Notes under the pieces: generated by a model
Seen by the model: the letters and a program-made list of their open reading frames with translations, nothing else
The model's database searches: none
What the model was told of the DNA's origin: nothing
Position numbers and translations under genes: made by a program
In this document: piece by piece, positions 32,952-41,007 of the stretch
Layout: each line of letters opens with the position of its first letter
How positions within the stretch are numbered: position 1 is the first letter of the stretch
DNA from: CAWKOH01 sp963851245
GTDB taxonomy: Bacteria; Actinomycetota; Acidimicrobiia; Acidimicrobiales; Palsa-688
Assembly (NCBI GenBank): GCA_963851245.1
Contig: CAWKOH010000012.1
Location: forward strand, 248,001 to 312,000
Length of the DNA: 64,000 nt
Direction: 5' to 3'

Positions 32952-34630
32952 ATGGAGAATGTGGACCGGCCTCTGCCGCTGGTCGACGACGAGAGCCGGC
33001 CGTTTTGGGACGCGGGCCGGGACGGGATGCTGTCCTTTGTGTCGTGCAACTCGTGCGGGGCTCTGCTTCATCCACCCGTTCCGGTGTGCCGTTACTGCCG
33101 GTCGGGGGACCTCGGCCGCCGGGAAGTGTCGGGGCGCGGCGTGGTCGTCGGTTTCTCCGTCAATCATCAACTGTGGGATCCGCGGTTCCCTCCGCCTTAC
33201 TGCGTAGCCACGGTCGCTCTCGACATTGACCCGCGGGTCCGGCTCGACGACCAACATCGTTGACGTCGACGTCGATGACCTGAGGGTCGGCATGCGAGTC
33301 GAGCCGAAGTTCGAGCAGCACGAGGACGTCTGGATACCTCTCTACGTTCCGAGCAGTGAGCCGGACGGCGAGCTCCCCGAGGACGAAACCCCACCAGGTG
33401 ACCATCGCCGCTGGGCTCGTCCCCGCATAGGCACCAGCCGCTTCGAGGAGCGGGTGGCGATCACCGGCATCGGTATGTCTGACATCGGGCGCAGGCTGAT
33501 GCGCCCGCCGCTGTCGCTGACGGTGGACGCGGTCAAGGCGGCGGTCGCTGACGCCGGCCTGGAGCTCGATGACATCGACGGCCTCTCCACCTATCCCGGC
33601 GGCAGCGCCATCGGTGGCTTCGGCGAGGGGGGAGTGAGTGCTCTCGAGGACGCCCTCGGGCTGCGGCCGACTTGGTACAACGGCGGATGGAGACCTTCGG
33701 GCCGGCCGGATCGGTCATCGCCGCCATGCTCGCGGTGGCGGCCGGCCTGGTCCGCCACGTGGTGTGCTTCCGGACCGTATGGCAGGCGACCTACGCGGCC
33801 GCAGCTCCGGGCCGGCAACACCGGCGGCGAACCCTTACGGCATGGGCCGGGGCCGGCCAGGCGGCGAGTCCCGGGTTCACCGGCCCTACGGGATGGGCTC
33901 GGCCGCCAACAACCTGGCGATGTATGCGTCGCACCACTTCCGCAAGTACGGCACCACCCGCGAGACGCTCGGATGGATCGCCCTCAACCAGCGGGCCAAC
34001 GCCGGGCCTCAATCCCAAGGCGATCTATCGCGATCCGATGACCATGGACGACTATCTCTCGGCCCGGATGATCAGACCCCGTTCGGTCTCTATGACTGCG
34101 ACGTGCCCGGCCGACGCATCGATCGCGGTCATCGTGTCCGCGCGTAGACGCCGCCGACGACCTGCGGCGTCCCCCGGTGCTGGTCGAAGCGGTCGGCACG
34201 CAGATGACCGAGCGGGTCGCGTGGGACCAGTCGACGATGACCCACGAGCCCCAGTCGCTCGGCCCGGCCGCCCACCTGTGGACCCGGACCTCGATGAACC
34301 CCGACGACGTCGACGTCGCCCTGCTCTACGACGGGTTCAGCTTCAACTGCCTGTCGTGGCTCGAGGGTCTGGGTTTCTGCAAGATCGGCGAGGCCAAGGA
34401 CTTCCTCGACGGCGGGCGCAACATCGCCCGCGAGGGCGGCGTGGTTGCGCTCAATCCGCACGGAGGCCAGCTTTCGGCCGGGCGTACCCACGGGATGGGC
34501 TTCGTGCACGAGGCAATCGTCCAGCTCCGCGGAGATGGCGGTGCCCGCCAGGTTCGCCGACGCCGAGGTGGCCGTGGTCAGCAGCGGCGGTCTGACCCCG
34601 GCGGGGGCGATCCTCTTCCGCCGTGAGTAG
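32952..34630 (+). pseudogene. DUF35 (zinc-ribbon/OB-fold)-thiolase-like fusion broken by many frameshifts
   Basis: From ATG 32952: MENVDRPLPLVDDESRPFW, the zinc ribbon CNSCGALLHPPVPVCRYC, then an OB-fold. The frame changes near 33240 and continues through HEDVWIPLY and, without a stop, into a thiolase-like start (FEERVAITGIGMSDIGRRLMRPPLSLTVDAV). More frame changes follow near 33686, 33800-33885, 34008, 34075, 34110, 34150 and 34535. Every piece still matches the family: METFGPAGSVIAAMLAVAAG, NNLAMYASHHFRKYGTTRE, NPKAIYRDPMTMDDYLSARM, FGLYDCDVP, LYDGFSFNCLSWLEGLGF, NPHGGQLSAGRTHGMGF, SSGGLTPAGAILF. Restored, it would be one protein of about 560 residues, like known mycobacterial DUF35-thiolase fusions. 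It is a pseudogene or a bad stretch of assembly. Confidence 0.75.
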
Positions 34631-34645
34631 TGCCCGCCGGCCCGC

Positions 34646-34776
34646 TCAGGGCTGCAGAACGAAACTACGTTTGATTTCGTAGCACTCAAGCCGTGGTAAC
34701 CGGCGTCGTCGAACATCCGGGCCACGGGCGGTATCTCGGCCGTGTCCATGAATGAGGTTCCGCACCAGAACTTCAT
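34646..34776 (-). pseudogene. Remnant of a luciferase-like (LLM) oxidoreductase gene
   Basis: From ATG 34776 the peptide MKFWCGTSFMDTAEIPPVAR then MFDDAGYHGL is the typical first 30 residues of F420/flavin-dependent luciferase-like monooxygenases. After that the sequence turns AT-richer and loses family similarity. In a shifted frame it reads LECYEIKRSFVLQP followed by TGA at 34646-34648, which could be the tail of the same or another gene. About 90% of the gene is missing. Confidence 0.5.
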
Positions 34777-34807
34777 GATCTCTGGAGCCACCACGCCTGC
34801 GGCCGCT

Positions 34808-35581
34808 TCACAGTCCCTCCGGCACCCACGCCGGCGACCGCTTTTCCATGAAGGCCTGCATGCCCTCGCGAGGCTCCTCTGAATGTTCCAGGGCCCAGAA
34901 CATGGTCTGGTAGTCGATCTGCCCGTACCGTTCGTTCAGCATGCGTTTGACCTGGGCCCGGGCCATCGGAGGCGTGAGCAGGACCTGGTGGGCCGCCTCC
35001 AGCGCCGCTTCCCGGAGATCGTCATGGGGGGCCACCCTGGATATGAGGCCGATCCGCTGGGCTTCGAACGCGTCGAACCGGCGTGCCGACAGCAGCAGGT
35101 CCCGGGCCACGGCAATACCGACGTGGGCCGGCAAGGCGGCCGCGTAGGTGGCGTCGGGAATACCGCGCAGGAGCTCAGGGACCCGGAACGTGGCCCGGTC
35201 GCTGGCTACTGCGATGTCGGCCATCATGGCGACGAGAAGTCCGCCCGCCTGGCAGATGCCATTGACCGCCGCTATGACGGGTGCGTTGCTGTCACGGATG
35301 GTCAGGAAGGGCAGGAGCTCATGGCCCAGGCCATCGGGGAAGGACTCGCCCTCCTCGGTTCGCCCGCCCAGGTCCCCGCCGGGCGCGAACACATCGCCTA
35401 CGCCGGTGATGATCAAGGCAGCCAGATCAGGGTCGGTGTTGACCAGCCTTACAGCCCTCTTGAGGCCGTAGTACATCGCCGGGGTGAAGGCGTTCCTGGC
35501 CGCGGGACGGTCGATCACACACCAGGCGATCGGCCCGTCGCGCTCGAGTCGCAGGTTCGGTGTACCGAGGTCGTCGCTCAC
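34808..35581 (-). CDS. Enoyl-CoA hydratase/isomerase family protein
   Basis: 257 residues from GTG 35581, overlapping the upstream gene's stop (GTGA). Crotonase-fold features: CVIDRPAARNAFTPAMYYGLKRAV, oxyanion-hole segments GVGDVFAPGGDL and NGICQAGGLLVAMMADIAVAS, and trimer-helix ELLRGIPDATYAAALPAHVG. The usual first catalytic Glu position is not obvious, so it may be an isomerase or hydrolase rather than a true hydratase. It is translationally coupled to the double CMD gene, which suggests one catabolic unit. Confidence 0.9.
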   Translation of the reverse strand: MSDDLGTPNLRLERDGPIAWCVIDRPAARNAFTPAMYYGLKRAVRLVNTDPDLAALIITGVGDVFAPGGDLGGRTEEGESFPDGLGHELLPFLTIRDSNAPVIAAVNGICQAGGLLVAMMADIAVASDRATFRVPELLRGIPDATYAAALPAHVGIAVARDLLLSARRFDAFEAQRIGLISRVAPHDDLREAALEAAHQVLLTPPMARAQVKRMLNERYGQIDYQTMFWALEHSEEPREGMQAFMEKRSPAWVPEGL

Positions 35582-36310
35582 GCCGAGTCCCCCCTTCGGG
35601 CCCAGGCGGCTTGGGCCACCTCGCTGAGCGCCTCACCCTTTGCGAAGCCGTAGTAGGCGGAGAACTGGAGGACGATCTCGTCCATTTCCTCTTTCGTCAG
35701 GTCGCCGGAGTGCAGAGCCGTCGTGACGTGGGTGCTCAACGGGATCGGCGAGTCGTCGATCGCCACGCATGCCACCGTGATGATCCGGCGTTCGCGGCGG
35801 GTCAAGCCCGGTCTCATCCACACGTGGCCGAAGACGAAGTTGAGGATGCCGGCGTGCCGGTATGGCGTCGTGGCCTCGGGCGCCCCGATCAGGTTCACCT
35901 CGCGCGAACTCCTGGGCGCCCCGCTCGACTCGGGCGTCCCAGTCGTTGAGGCCGAGCGACTCGTTCGGGATAGTGGGCCAATCGGTGACCTCCAGGCCCT
36001 GTTCCTCCCTGACTCGAGCCCACTGTCGGGCCACGACCATTTCTAGGTGAGATGCCTTGGGCCACCCGCAATACACCGCGAAATGAAGAACGAACTCCAG
36101 CATCGCCTCCAGCCCGATGTCGCCGCTCTTGAGGGCGGCGTACACCTGGGCGTCGATGGGTTCGGGAGCGTCGGCGGCCGCCACACACGTGAGGGTCACC
36201 CAGCGACGGTCCCGCCGGCTCAACCCGGGCCTGGACCACACCTCTCCGAAGACGTAGTCGAGCGATGCCCTATCGAAAGGGGTTGCCGGCGGCGACGGTT
36301 CGACCGTCAT
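35578..36310 (-). CDS. Tandem carboxymuconolactone-decarboxylase-like protein, single frameshift
   Basis: Two CMD/AhpD-like repeats in one gene. Repeat 1 from ATG 36310: FGEVWSRPGLSRRDRRWVTLTCVAAADAPEP, then ALKSGDIGLEAMLEFVLHFAVYCGWPKA. Repeat 2 is in another frame: FGHVWMRPGLTRRERRIITVACVAIDDSPIP, then ALHSGDLTKEEMDEIVLQFSAYYGFAKG. The frames meet at about 35904, where GCGCGAGGTGAAC would need one extra C (giving ARE-VNLIGAP). Without the CxxC pair of AhpD, these are more like gamma-carboxymuconolactone decarboxylases or uncharacterised relatives. Restored length about 243 residues. It heads the enoyl-CoA hydratase operon and diverges from a TetR gene. Confidence 0.78.
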
Positions 36311-36378
36311 GACGTCCCTGTACACCTGCTCCGATCGGCCCAATTTGGCGACCCCCTTGCTCGTCTGTCTGAAATCTA

Positions 36379-36390
36379 AGTCAGTTGACT
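36379..36390. promoter_or_regulatory. Candidate TetR operator
   Basis: Palindrome AGTCAGTTGACT (AGTCA-GT-TGACT) in the 110-base gap between the divergent CMD/enoyl-CoA hydratase operon and the TetR gene, where autoregulatory operators usually lie. Confidence 0.45.
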
Positions 36391-36420
36391 GGAGTTGTCC
36401 AGCGTGGTTCGATTCAAGGC

Positions 36421-37113
36421 ATGCCGGCAATCCCTCCGTCTACCAAGGAGCAGATAGTTCGAACGGCCGAACGCCTATTCGCCGAACACGGACTCGACGG
36501 GGTGTCCCTCCGACAGATCAGCGCCGCCGCCGGCAGTGGCAACAACTCCGCGGTTCAGTATCACTTCGGTTCCAAGGACCAGTTGGTCGAAGCCATCTTC
36601 GAGTTCCGCCTCCCGAATCTCTATGCCCGACGGCAGACCCTCATGGCCGCTCGGCGCCCGGCCGACTTGAGGTCGTGGTTGGAGTGCTACGTCCTCCCCA
36701 TCCTCGAACAGGGCGAGCAGGAGGCGAGCCACTATCTGAGCTTCACCGCCATGCTCCAGCAGCATTCCCGCCGCGACCTGTTTGATCGCATCCCCGCCGA
36801 ATTCCTCGAACCCACTGAGCTATTTCATCAAAGAGTGGGAGCGCTGCTTCCGGGAATCCCCGAACCTCTTCGGACCCACCGGGTCAGCCAGGCGTTGGCG
36901 TTCAGCATTCACGCCGCTGCGGATCGCGAGCGAGCAAGAGCCCACGGCTTCCACGTCCTTCCCTTCGCCGTGCACGTGACCGACGTGCTCGACGGACTGG
37001 TGGGATTCCTCGAGGCCCCCATGTCGCCGGCCGCAGCTGCCGCCCTCGAGGACACCTCGGCAGAGTCTTCGACCAGAGCGACTGGGCCGGTCGCGTGGCC
37101 GGTCGTCCTGTGA
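36421..37113 (+). CDS. TetR-family regulator
   Basis: 230 residues from ATG 36421. DNA-binding domain KEQIVRTAERLFAEHGLDGV, then SLRQISAAAGSGNNSAVQYHFGSKDQLVEAIFEFRL, with the typical YHF tripeptide (here VQYHFGSK). The ligand-binding part is helical with a Pro/Ala-rich tail (about 205-230). It diverges from the CMD/enoyl-CoA hydratase operon and precedes an SDR, and probably controls one or both in response to an acyl-CoA-type ligand. Confidence 0.92.
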   Translation: MPAIPPSTKEQIVRTAERLFAEHGLDGVSLRQISAAAGSGNNSAVQYHFGSKDQLVEAIFEFRLPNLYARRQTLMAARRPADLRSWLECYVLPILEQGEQEASHYLSFTAMLQQHSRRDLFDRIPAEFLEPTELFHQRVGALLPGIPEPLRTHRVSQALAFSIHAAADRERARAHGFHVLPFAVHVTDVLDGLVGFLEAPMSPAAAAALEDTSAESSTRATGPVAWPVVL

Positions 37114-37147
37114 GAGATCGCCCTACGACACCGAAAGGGGACCTGGT

Positions 37148-37937
37148 GTGAGCATTGACCTGAACAGCGCCGTGGCGGTGATCACCGGCGCCGGAAGTGG
37201 CATTGGCCGAGCCTGCTGCCACTCCTTCGCCCGGCGAGGAGCCCGGGTGGTGGTCACCGACCTCGACGGCGAGCGCGCCGACCGGGTGGCCGCCGAGATG
37301 GGCGAGCCGGCGGTCGCGCTCGAAGTGCGACGTCACGAACACGGGTGACCTGGAGAAGGCCCGCGACCGGGCCCTGGAAAGCTTCGGCCGGGTCGACCTG
37401 ATCATGAACAACGTCGGGGTTCTCGCCGTCGGCCCGGTCGAAGAGATTCCACTGGAGGCGTGGCAGCGGATCGTGGACATCAACCTTCTGGGCATTGTGA
37501 GGAGCAACCTCGTGTTCCTCCCCATTCTCATGAAGCAGGGATCGGGCCACGTCGTCAACACCGCTTCCACCGCCGGCCTTCTGCCGTATGGCTTCGACCG
37601 GCTGCCGTACACCGCCACGAAGCATGCCGTCGTCGGGATGTCGGAGTCGCTCGCCCTGTACCTCCGGCCCCACGGAATCGGCGTGTCCTGCCTGTGTCCA
37701 GCTGGAGTGGCCACCAACATCGTCGAGCAGATTACGTTCTACGGACAGCCTGCTGCGCCGCGTGGGCCAAGCTTTCAGATCCAGGAGGCGGAGGCCGTTG
37801 GTGAGCTGGTCGCCGGCGGGGTGGCACAGGGGCGGTTTCTCATCCTCACCGCCCCCGAGGTCGAGGCCGAGCTGCGTCGCCACGGCGAAGACATCGACGC
37901 TTATCTGGCCGCGTTCACGATGGAGGATGGCCGGTGA
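37148..37937 (+). CDS. SDR oxidoreductase, single frameshift
   Basis: GTG 37148 with an AGGGGA ribosome site. The first frame gives MSIDLNSAVAVITGAGSGIGRA to ALEV; at about 37331 the frame must change by one base to continue as DVTNTGDLEKARDRALESFGRVD, MNNVGVLAVGP, TASTAG, the active-site YTATKHAVVGMSE and CPAGVATNIVE. Restored length about 262 residues. The C-terminal part extends past the usual SDR end (RHGEDIDAYLAAF). It overlaps the next gene by 4 bases, so they are coupled. Confidence 0.82.
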
Positions 37938-38752
37938 CCCGAGTTGGATTCATCGGTCTCGGAAGCCAGGGCGGCCCCATGGCTCGGCGGATCGTGGAGG
38001 AAGGCTTCCCCCTCCACGTGTGGGCCAGGCGCCCCGAATCCCTGGAGTTTCTTGCCGATACGGATGCGAAAGTGTCGCCGACGCCGGCAGAGCTCGGTGC
38101 CGAGAGCGAGGTCGTCGGAATCTGCGTTGTCGCCGATGCTGACGTGGAGGATGTATTGCTGCGCTCCGACGGCGTCCTGGCCGGCATGCCGGCCGGGGGG
38201 ATCGTAGCCATCCACTCGACCGTGCACCCGGAGACCTGCGCCCGCTTGGCGCACCTTGCCTCCGAAGGCGGCATTATCGTCGTCGACGCCCCGGTCAGCG
38301 GCGGCGGCTTGGTGGCCGCCGCCCGCAACCTGCTGGTCATGGTCGGGGGCGATGAAGAGGCCTTCTCCCGCTGCCGGCCCGTGTTCGAGACCTTCGGCAA
38401 TCCGGTGCTTCACCTCGGCCCGCTGGGAAGCGGGCAGCTGGCCAAGCTGCTCAACAATCTGGTCTTCATCGCCCAGATAGCCATGACCACCGAGACGTTC
38501 AGCTTCGCCGACCGGCTGGGTGTCGAACGGGGCGCCCTGGCCCAGGTGCTCGCCCACGGAAGCGGGGGTAGCCGGGCCACCGCCATCATGGCCGCGTCCG
38601 GCTTCGACTTCGGAGGACTGCGCGGCGCGGCCGGGCTGCTCCAGAAGGACCTCGGCATCATGCTCGACTTAGCCCGGACGCGAGGTGCGGCCGAGCCGGA
38701 ACCCGTCGTCGCCCTGGCTCAGCAGACCCTCGCCATCCTGGAGGAGGGGTAG
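37934..38752 (+). CDS. Beta-hydroxyacid dehydrogenase-family (6PGDH-like) NAD(P)-dependent oxidoreductase
   Basis: 272 residues from GTG 37934. N-terminal Rossmann VGFIGLGSQGGPMARRIVEEGF, the substrate motif VVDAPVSGGG, MVGG and the catalytic Lys region GSGQLAKLLNN fit 3-hydroxyisobutyrate/tartronate-semialdehyde dehydrogenase relatives. It would oxidise a beta-hydroxyacid, perhaps the precursor of the semialdehyde that MmsA handles; that link is inference. Confidence 0.9.
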   Translation: MTRVGFIGLGSQGGPMARRIVEEGFPLHVWARRPESLEFLADTDAKVSPTPAELGAESEVVGICVVADADVEDVLLRSDGVLAGMPAGGIVAIHSTVHPETCARLAHLASEGGIIVVDAPVSGGGLVAAARNLLVMVGGDEEAFSRCRPVFETFGNPVLHLGPLGSGQLAKLLNNLVFIAQIAMTTETFSFADRLGVERGALAQVLAHGSGGSRATAIMAASGFDFGGLRGAAGLLQKDLGIMLDLARTRGAAEPEPVVALAQQTLAILEEG

Positions 38753-38763
38753 CACCCTGGAAT

Positions 38764-38777
38764 AGTGAGCGATCACT
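38764..38777. promoter_or_regulatory. Candidate operator AGTGAGCGATCACT
   Basis: Palindrome (AGTGA-gcga-TCACT) 47 bases before the Rieske oxygenase start. Its 13-bp core is found again, inverted, at 47325-47337 and in degenerate form at 44092-44104. Confidence 0.55.
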
Positions 38778-38823
38778 GACTACTCTTGCTGGAAAAGGAA
38801 GGTGCAACGCGTTCGGAGGGACC

Positions 38824-39993
38824 GTGGACAAGGAAGCACTGGACCGCAGCATCGCCCGTCGCCTGGTGGACCACATCGAAAATCACACCACGGATCTGGC
38901 CGACGGCGTGTTCGAGGTGCCGATGCAGGTGTACACCTCCGAGAAGCACTACGAGCGGGAGCTGGAGGTGCTCTTTCGGGACCACCCTTTGGTGTTCTGC
39001 CTCTCGGGTGCCCTGCCGCGTCCGGGTAACTACCTCGCCATCGAGATGCTGGGAGTCCCGCTCTTGCTCACGCGCGACTCGGGTGGACGCGTCCATGCGC
39101 TCGCCAACGTGTGCCGTCATCGAGGCGTGAGGGTCGTGGACGGCCACGGTGAGGCCCGGCGGTTCACCTGTCCCTTCCACGCCTGGGTGTACGACTTAGA
39201 AGGCAGGCTGGTCGGGGTTCCGGTGGCCGAAGGATTCGAAGGCATGTGCCGGGAGGAGAAGGGACTGGTGGAGTTGCCCGTGGCCGAGGGCTACGGCCTC
39301 GTCGTCGGACGGCTCCGTCCGGGCGATCCCATCGACATCGAGAGCTATCTCGGTGCTGGTCTTAGGGAAGAGCTGTCCCTGTTGGACTATGCCGACTGGG
39401 AGTTGGTAGGTGAGCCTCACAAGCACCCGGTCAACGCCAACTGGAAAGTGACCCTCGATACCTACCGCGAGAACTACCACTTCAGCTATCTGCACCGGGA
39501 CACGCTGGCCGAGTACGCCTACGGGGGTGTGCTGACCTTCGACGCTTTCGGTCCTCACGTTCGCAACGCCTCCGCCATCCGCACCATCGACGAGATCCGA
39601 AACCGGCCCGAGGACGATTGGGAGGATCCGTCCCGGCATTTCAGCTACCAGTATTCGCTGTTCCCCAACGTGTGTCTGAGCTTCGATCTCCGCCACGTCG
39701 AGCTGTGGCAGATCCTTCCTCTGGATGCCCATCGCTCGGAGGTCCTGCACATGGCCCACTTCCGGCCCGGGTTGCCGGACGAGGAGGCGGCCAAGCTGGC
39801 GGAGATGGCGCCCTGGATCTGCGAGGCGGTGGTGGACGCCCAGGACTTCTGGGTGGCGGGACGGACCGAGCCTGGCATCAGGACCGGCCTGGTGCCCACT
39901 GCCGTCTTCGGGCGCAACGAGCCGGCCCCCCAGCACCTGCACCGCGGCTTTCTCGCCGCCCTGGCCGAGGCAGGCACAGCCACCTCCGATTGA
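38824..39993 (+). CDS. Rieske non-heme iron ring-hydroxylating oxygenase, alpha subunit
   Basis: 389 residues from GTG 38824 with a GGAGGG site. Rieske 2Fe-2S ligands are C97-x-H99 (NVCRHRG) and C116-x2-H119 (FTCPFHAW). The mononuclear iron site follows in ENYHFSYLHRD with His219 and His224. It inserts oxygen into an aromatic or alicyclic substrate with electrons from a separate reductase, which is not encoded nearby. KshA-like and carnitine/ring oxygenases share this layout. It is probably controlled through the palindrome upstream and is a good candidate for the first oxidative step of the island. Confidence 0.94.
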   Translation: MDKEALDRSIARRLVDHIENHTTDLADGVFEVPMQVYTSEKHYERELEVLFRDHPLVFCLSGALPRPGNYLAIEMLGVPLLLTRDSGGRVHALANVCRHRGVRVVDGHGEARRFTCPFHAWVYDLEGRLVGVPVAEGFEGMCREEKGLVELPVAEGYGLVVGRLRPGDPIDIESYLGAGLREELSLLDYADWELVGEPHKHPVNANWKVTLDTYRENYHFSYLHRDTLAEYAYGGVLTFDAFGPHVRNASAIRTIDEIRNRPEDDWEDPSRHFSYQYSLFPNVCLSFDLRHVELWQILPLDAHRSEVLHMAHFRPGLPDEEAAKLAEMAPWICEAVVDAQDFWVAGRTEPGIRTGLVPTAVFGRNEPAPQHLHRGFLAALAEAGTATSD

Positions 39994-40005
39994 GTCGACT
40001 TCAGG

Positions 40006-40872
40006 TCAGCCGAGTGTATCGGCCGCCCAGTCGAGCAGGAGGGGGGCCAGCTTGGGCCAGCCTACGAAGAGCCCCTCGCCCCGGCCGCCCGCTCGAGCGG
40101 CGGAGCGTTCGTTCCATTCGTCGTCGCCCCAAGGCGGCTCCACCAGCCGGGCGTTCGGAAGCAGCCGGGCGACTTCCTCGGACGTCTCCCGCCGGTGAGC
40201 CAGATCGGAGGCTCCGCTGCGGAACACCAACGCGGGTATGTCGACCTGGCCGGCCTCCTCTTCGGTGAGGCCGGGGACCAACTCTCCCCCACACGGGCAG
40301 TACACCGCCATCCAGCGTTCCATGGTGGCGACGAATTCCTTCGGGTCCTGCTCGAGGAAGCGTTGGCGGTTCGAGGGGTTTCGTTCCAGGACCTCGTCCC
40401 AACCCTCGAGCTCGATCACAGCCTCCATCCCTCCCTGCCAGGCGGCCCTGATCGATTGCTCGCAGTAGTGGGTACCGAGCGAGATCAGTCCGATGACCCC
40501 TCCGCTGATCCACCACACGGCCAGACCGCAGGCCACCTCGGGGTGGCGGGCGACTGCCAGCATCGATACCCGGGCGCCCCCCGACCCGCCGATCACGACG
40601 GCCGGCGTCATCTCGAGGTGGGTGAGCAGGCCGGCGAGGACGTCGGCCTGCATGGCCGACTCGGAGGACCCGCTGAAGCACACGTCGGACTCGCCACAGT
40701 TCGGCCGGTCCCAGATGAGCACCTGGTTGCCGCCGTCGGCCAGCGCCCTCGCCAGCTCCCGCACTCCGCCGGTGTCCTTGCTGAACCGTCCGCCGGGGGT
40801 GATCACCCACGGGCGCCCTTGGCCCGTCACCTCATATGAAATCGACACACCCTCGATGTTTGCGGTCGGCAT
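40006..40872 (-). CDS. Alpha/beta hydrolase
   Basis: 288 residues. YEVTGQGRPWVITPGG opening, DRPNCGESDVCF, nucleophile elbow GGSGGARVS with catalytic Ser, and a lid region with WERW-type helices. ALVFRSGASDLAHRRETSEEVARLLPNARLVE holds the usual acid position; the terminal His is not obvious. Esterase, C-C hydrolase (MhpC/HsaD-like) or haloalkane dehalogenase-like activity is possible. Next to a Rieske oxygenase, a meta-cleavage-type hydrolase is attractive but unproven. It converges on the Rieske gene. Confidence 0.88.
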   Translation of the reverse strand: MPTANIEGVSISYEVTGQGRPWVITPGGRFSKDTGGVRELARALADGGNQVLIWDRPNCGESDVCFSGSSESAMQADVLAGLLTHLEMTPAVVIGGSGGARVSMLAVARHPEVACGLAVWWISGGVIGLISLGTHYCEQSIRAAWQGGMEAVIELEGWDEVLERNPSNRQRFLEQDPKEFVATMERWMAVYCPCGGELVPGLTEEEAGQVDIPALVFRSGASDLAHRRETSEEVARLLPNARLVEPPWGDDEWNERSAARAGGRGEGLFVGWPKLAPLLLDWAADTLG

Positions 40873-41007
40873 GGCCCGACAGTACCGTGTGGGCCGAGGT
40901 CAGGAAACACTCACTTCGTTCACCACGTAGGGGGAGTCGAATGCCCATGGGGATCATCCTCACCATCGACGGGTTGAGCGACTGAGGACGTCCGAAGGGG
41001 CCACACG

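Noticed and set aside
38196..39942. Long minus-strand frames over the hydroxyacid dehydrogenase and Rieske genes
   Set aside because: Antisense shadows: the plus-strand frames carry complete motif sets and ribosome sites.
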